From the IMG/VR virus record IMGVR_UViG_3300033153_010441, positions 1-60,818 of that record: 60,818 nucleotides of DNA, one strand, 5' to 3'. Shown piece after piece: positions 60,364 through 60,818 of this stretch (the stretch's first letter is position 1; each line of letters begins with the position of its first letter). This stretch comes from a virus. The notes beneath the pieces are model-generated. The model was not told the DNA's origin, searched no databases, and saw nothing but the letters and a program-made list of their open reading frames with translations. The position numbers and the translations under genes were made by a program.

Positions 60364-60818
60364 GGCGGCCCAGTTCCTGGGCGTCAATGAGAAGATGGTC
60401 TACACCCTGGTGTCCGAAAAGGGGCTGCCGGCTACCAAGATCACCGGCAAGTGGCTCTTTCCCATTCACCTGCTCGAGCAGTGGGTGGAGACCCATACCA
60501 TCAACTATCCTGAGGCCCGGGGCAAGCTGCCGCCCTACGAGGGACTGCTGGTCATCGCCGGCAGCAACGACCTGCTGCTCGACAAGGCCATCCAGTTGTT
60601 CAACACCCGCTACCGGGAACACTTGGCCGTGTTCGGCAACCTCGGCAGCATGGGCGGTCTGCGGGCCCTGCGCCAGGGCCTCTGCCACGTGGCTTCCAGC
60701 CACCTGCTGCAGGAAAACGGTGAGGAGTACAACTTCGAGTTCGCCCACCAGGAGTTCGATCGGGTGCCGGTGGTGGTCAATTTCTGCCGCCGTGAGCAGG
60801 GGCTGATGCTCGCCAAGG
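60353..60818 (+). pseudogene. Body of the interrupted host HTH/PBP-like regulator (partial)
   Basis: From the core the frame reads STKEAAQFLGVNEKMVYTLV, an excisionase-type HTH, followed from about residue 65 by a PBP-like domain (LLVIAGSNDLLLDKAIQLFN and so on), as in regulators sensing oxyanions such as molybdate or tungstate. In the lysogen two in-frame stops lie upstream and no ATG occurs before 60395, inside the HTH. The gene runs off the window. The ligand is a guess from the architecture. Confidence 0.75.

Noticed and set aside
60387-60806. 139-codon frame in the host flank
   Set aside because: Arg/Ser/Pro-rich, out of frame with the HTH/PBP-like gene that the joined att site predicts.

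Overview
The window is one nearly complete, apparently intact temperate phage of about 60.0 kb (attL core 314-324 to attR core 60353-60363) inside a GC-richer bacterial chromosome. Only about 310 bp of host DNA is visible on the left and about 460 bp on the right. The interrupted host gene encodes an excisionase-type helix-turn-helix joined to a periplasmic-binding-protein-like domain, an architecture I associate with Desulfobacterota (Geobacter/Desulfuromonas-like bacteria). That host assignment is an inference and not firm. The phage is podovirus-like: it has an N4-gp56-family capsid protein, a P22-like portal, a terminase, adaptor and nozzle proteins, tail fibres, and a 2843-residue internal virion protein. 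No tape measure, sheath or baseplate genes are seen.

Layout. (1) 1-324: end of a host gene, its terminator, the control region and the first nine codons of the host regulator. (2) 263-31583, all on the minus strand: the late operon, read leftward from a consensus sigma70 promoter at 31620-31648. In reading order it carries a small gene, a PD-(D/E)XK nuclease, a possible small terminase, a DUF1353 protein, tail fibre and accessory virion genes, an intein-containing large terminase, portal, scaffold, capsid, a strong terminator, adaptors, nozzle, a second tail fibre, internal virion proteins, the giant polyvalent protein, and a coiled-coil/membrane protein that runs across attL. (3) 31584-33594: a 2-kb non-coding control region with a bidirectional terminator, an array of perfect inverted repeats with differing but always paired arms, iteron-like 24-bp repeats, and a rightward promoter at 33118-33147. 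(4) 33595-58864, all on the plus strand: the early and middle region, with many small genes often overlapping by ATGA. It includes a RadC-like protein, DUF932, a MarR-like regulator with its own promoter, primase, DnaB-like helicase, family A DNA polymerase, nucleotidyltransferase, HD protein, an SSB-like protein, a Cas4/RecB-like nuclease, endonuclease I, dUTPase, a B12-dependent ribonucleotide reductase, and a probable holin/muramidase pair. (5) 58925-60109: a tyrosine integrase on the minus strand. (6) 60353-60818: the rest of the host regulator.

How it works together (inference). Integration occurs at an 11-bp core inside codons 6-9 of the host regulator, so the lysogen separates that gene's start codon and ribosome binding site from its body. 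Joining the two flanks rebuilds a continuous reading frame. After induction the plus-strand genes would supply nucleotides and a phage-encoded replisome. The minus-strand operon would build a short-tailed particle carrying a very large ejected protein with two zinc-peptidase-like motifs and a cysteine-rich barrel-like domain. The least explained parts are the hairpin array between the divergent promoters, two candidate structured RNAs (34700-35022 and 38591-38668), the G9-G12 tracts upstream of three genes, and the cysteine-rich domain of the giant virion protein.
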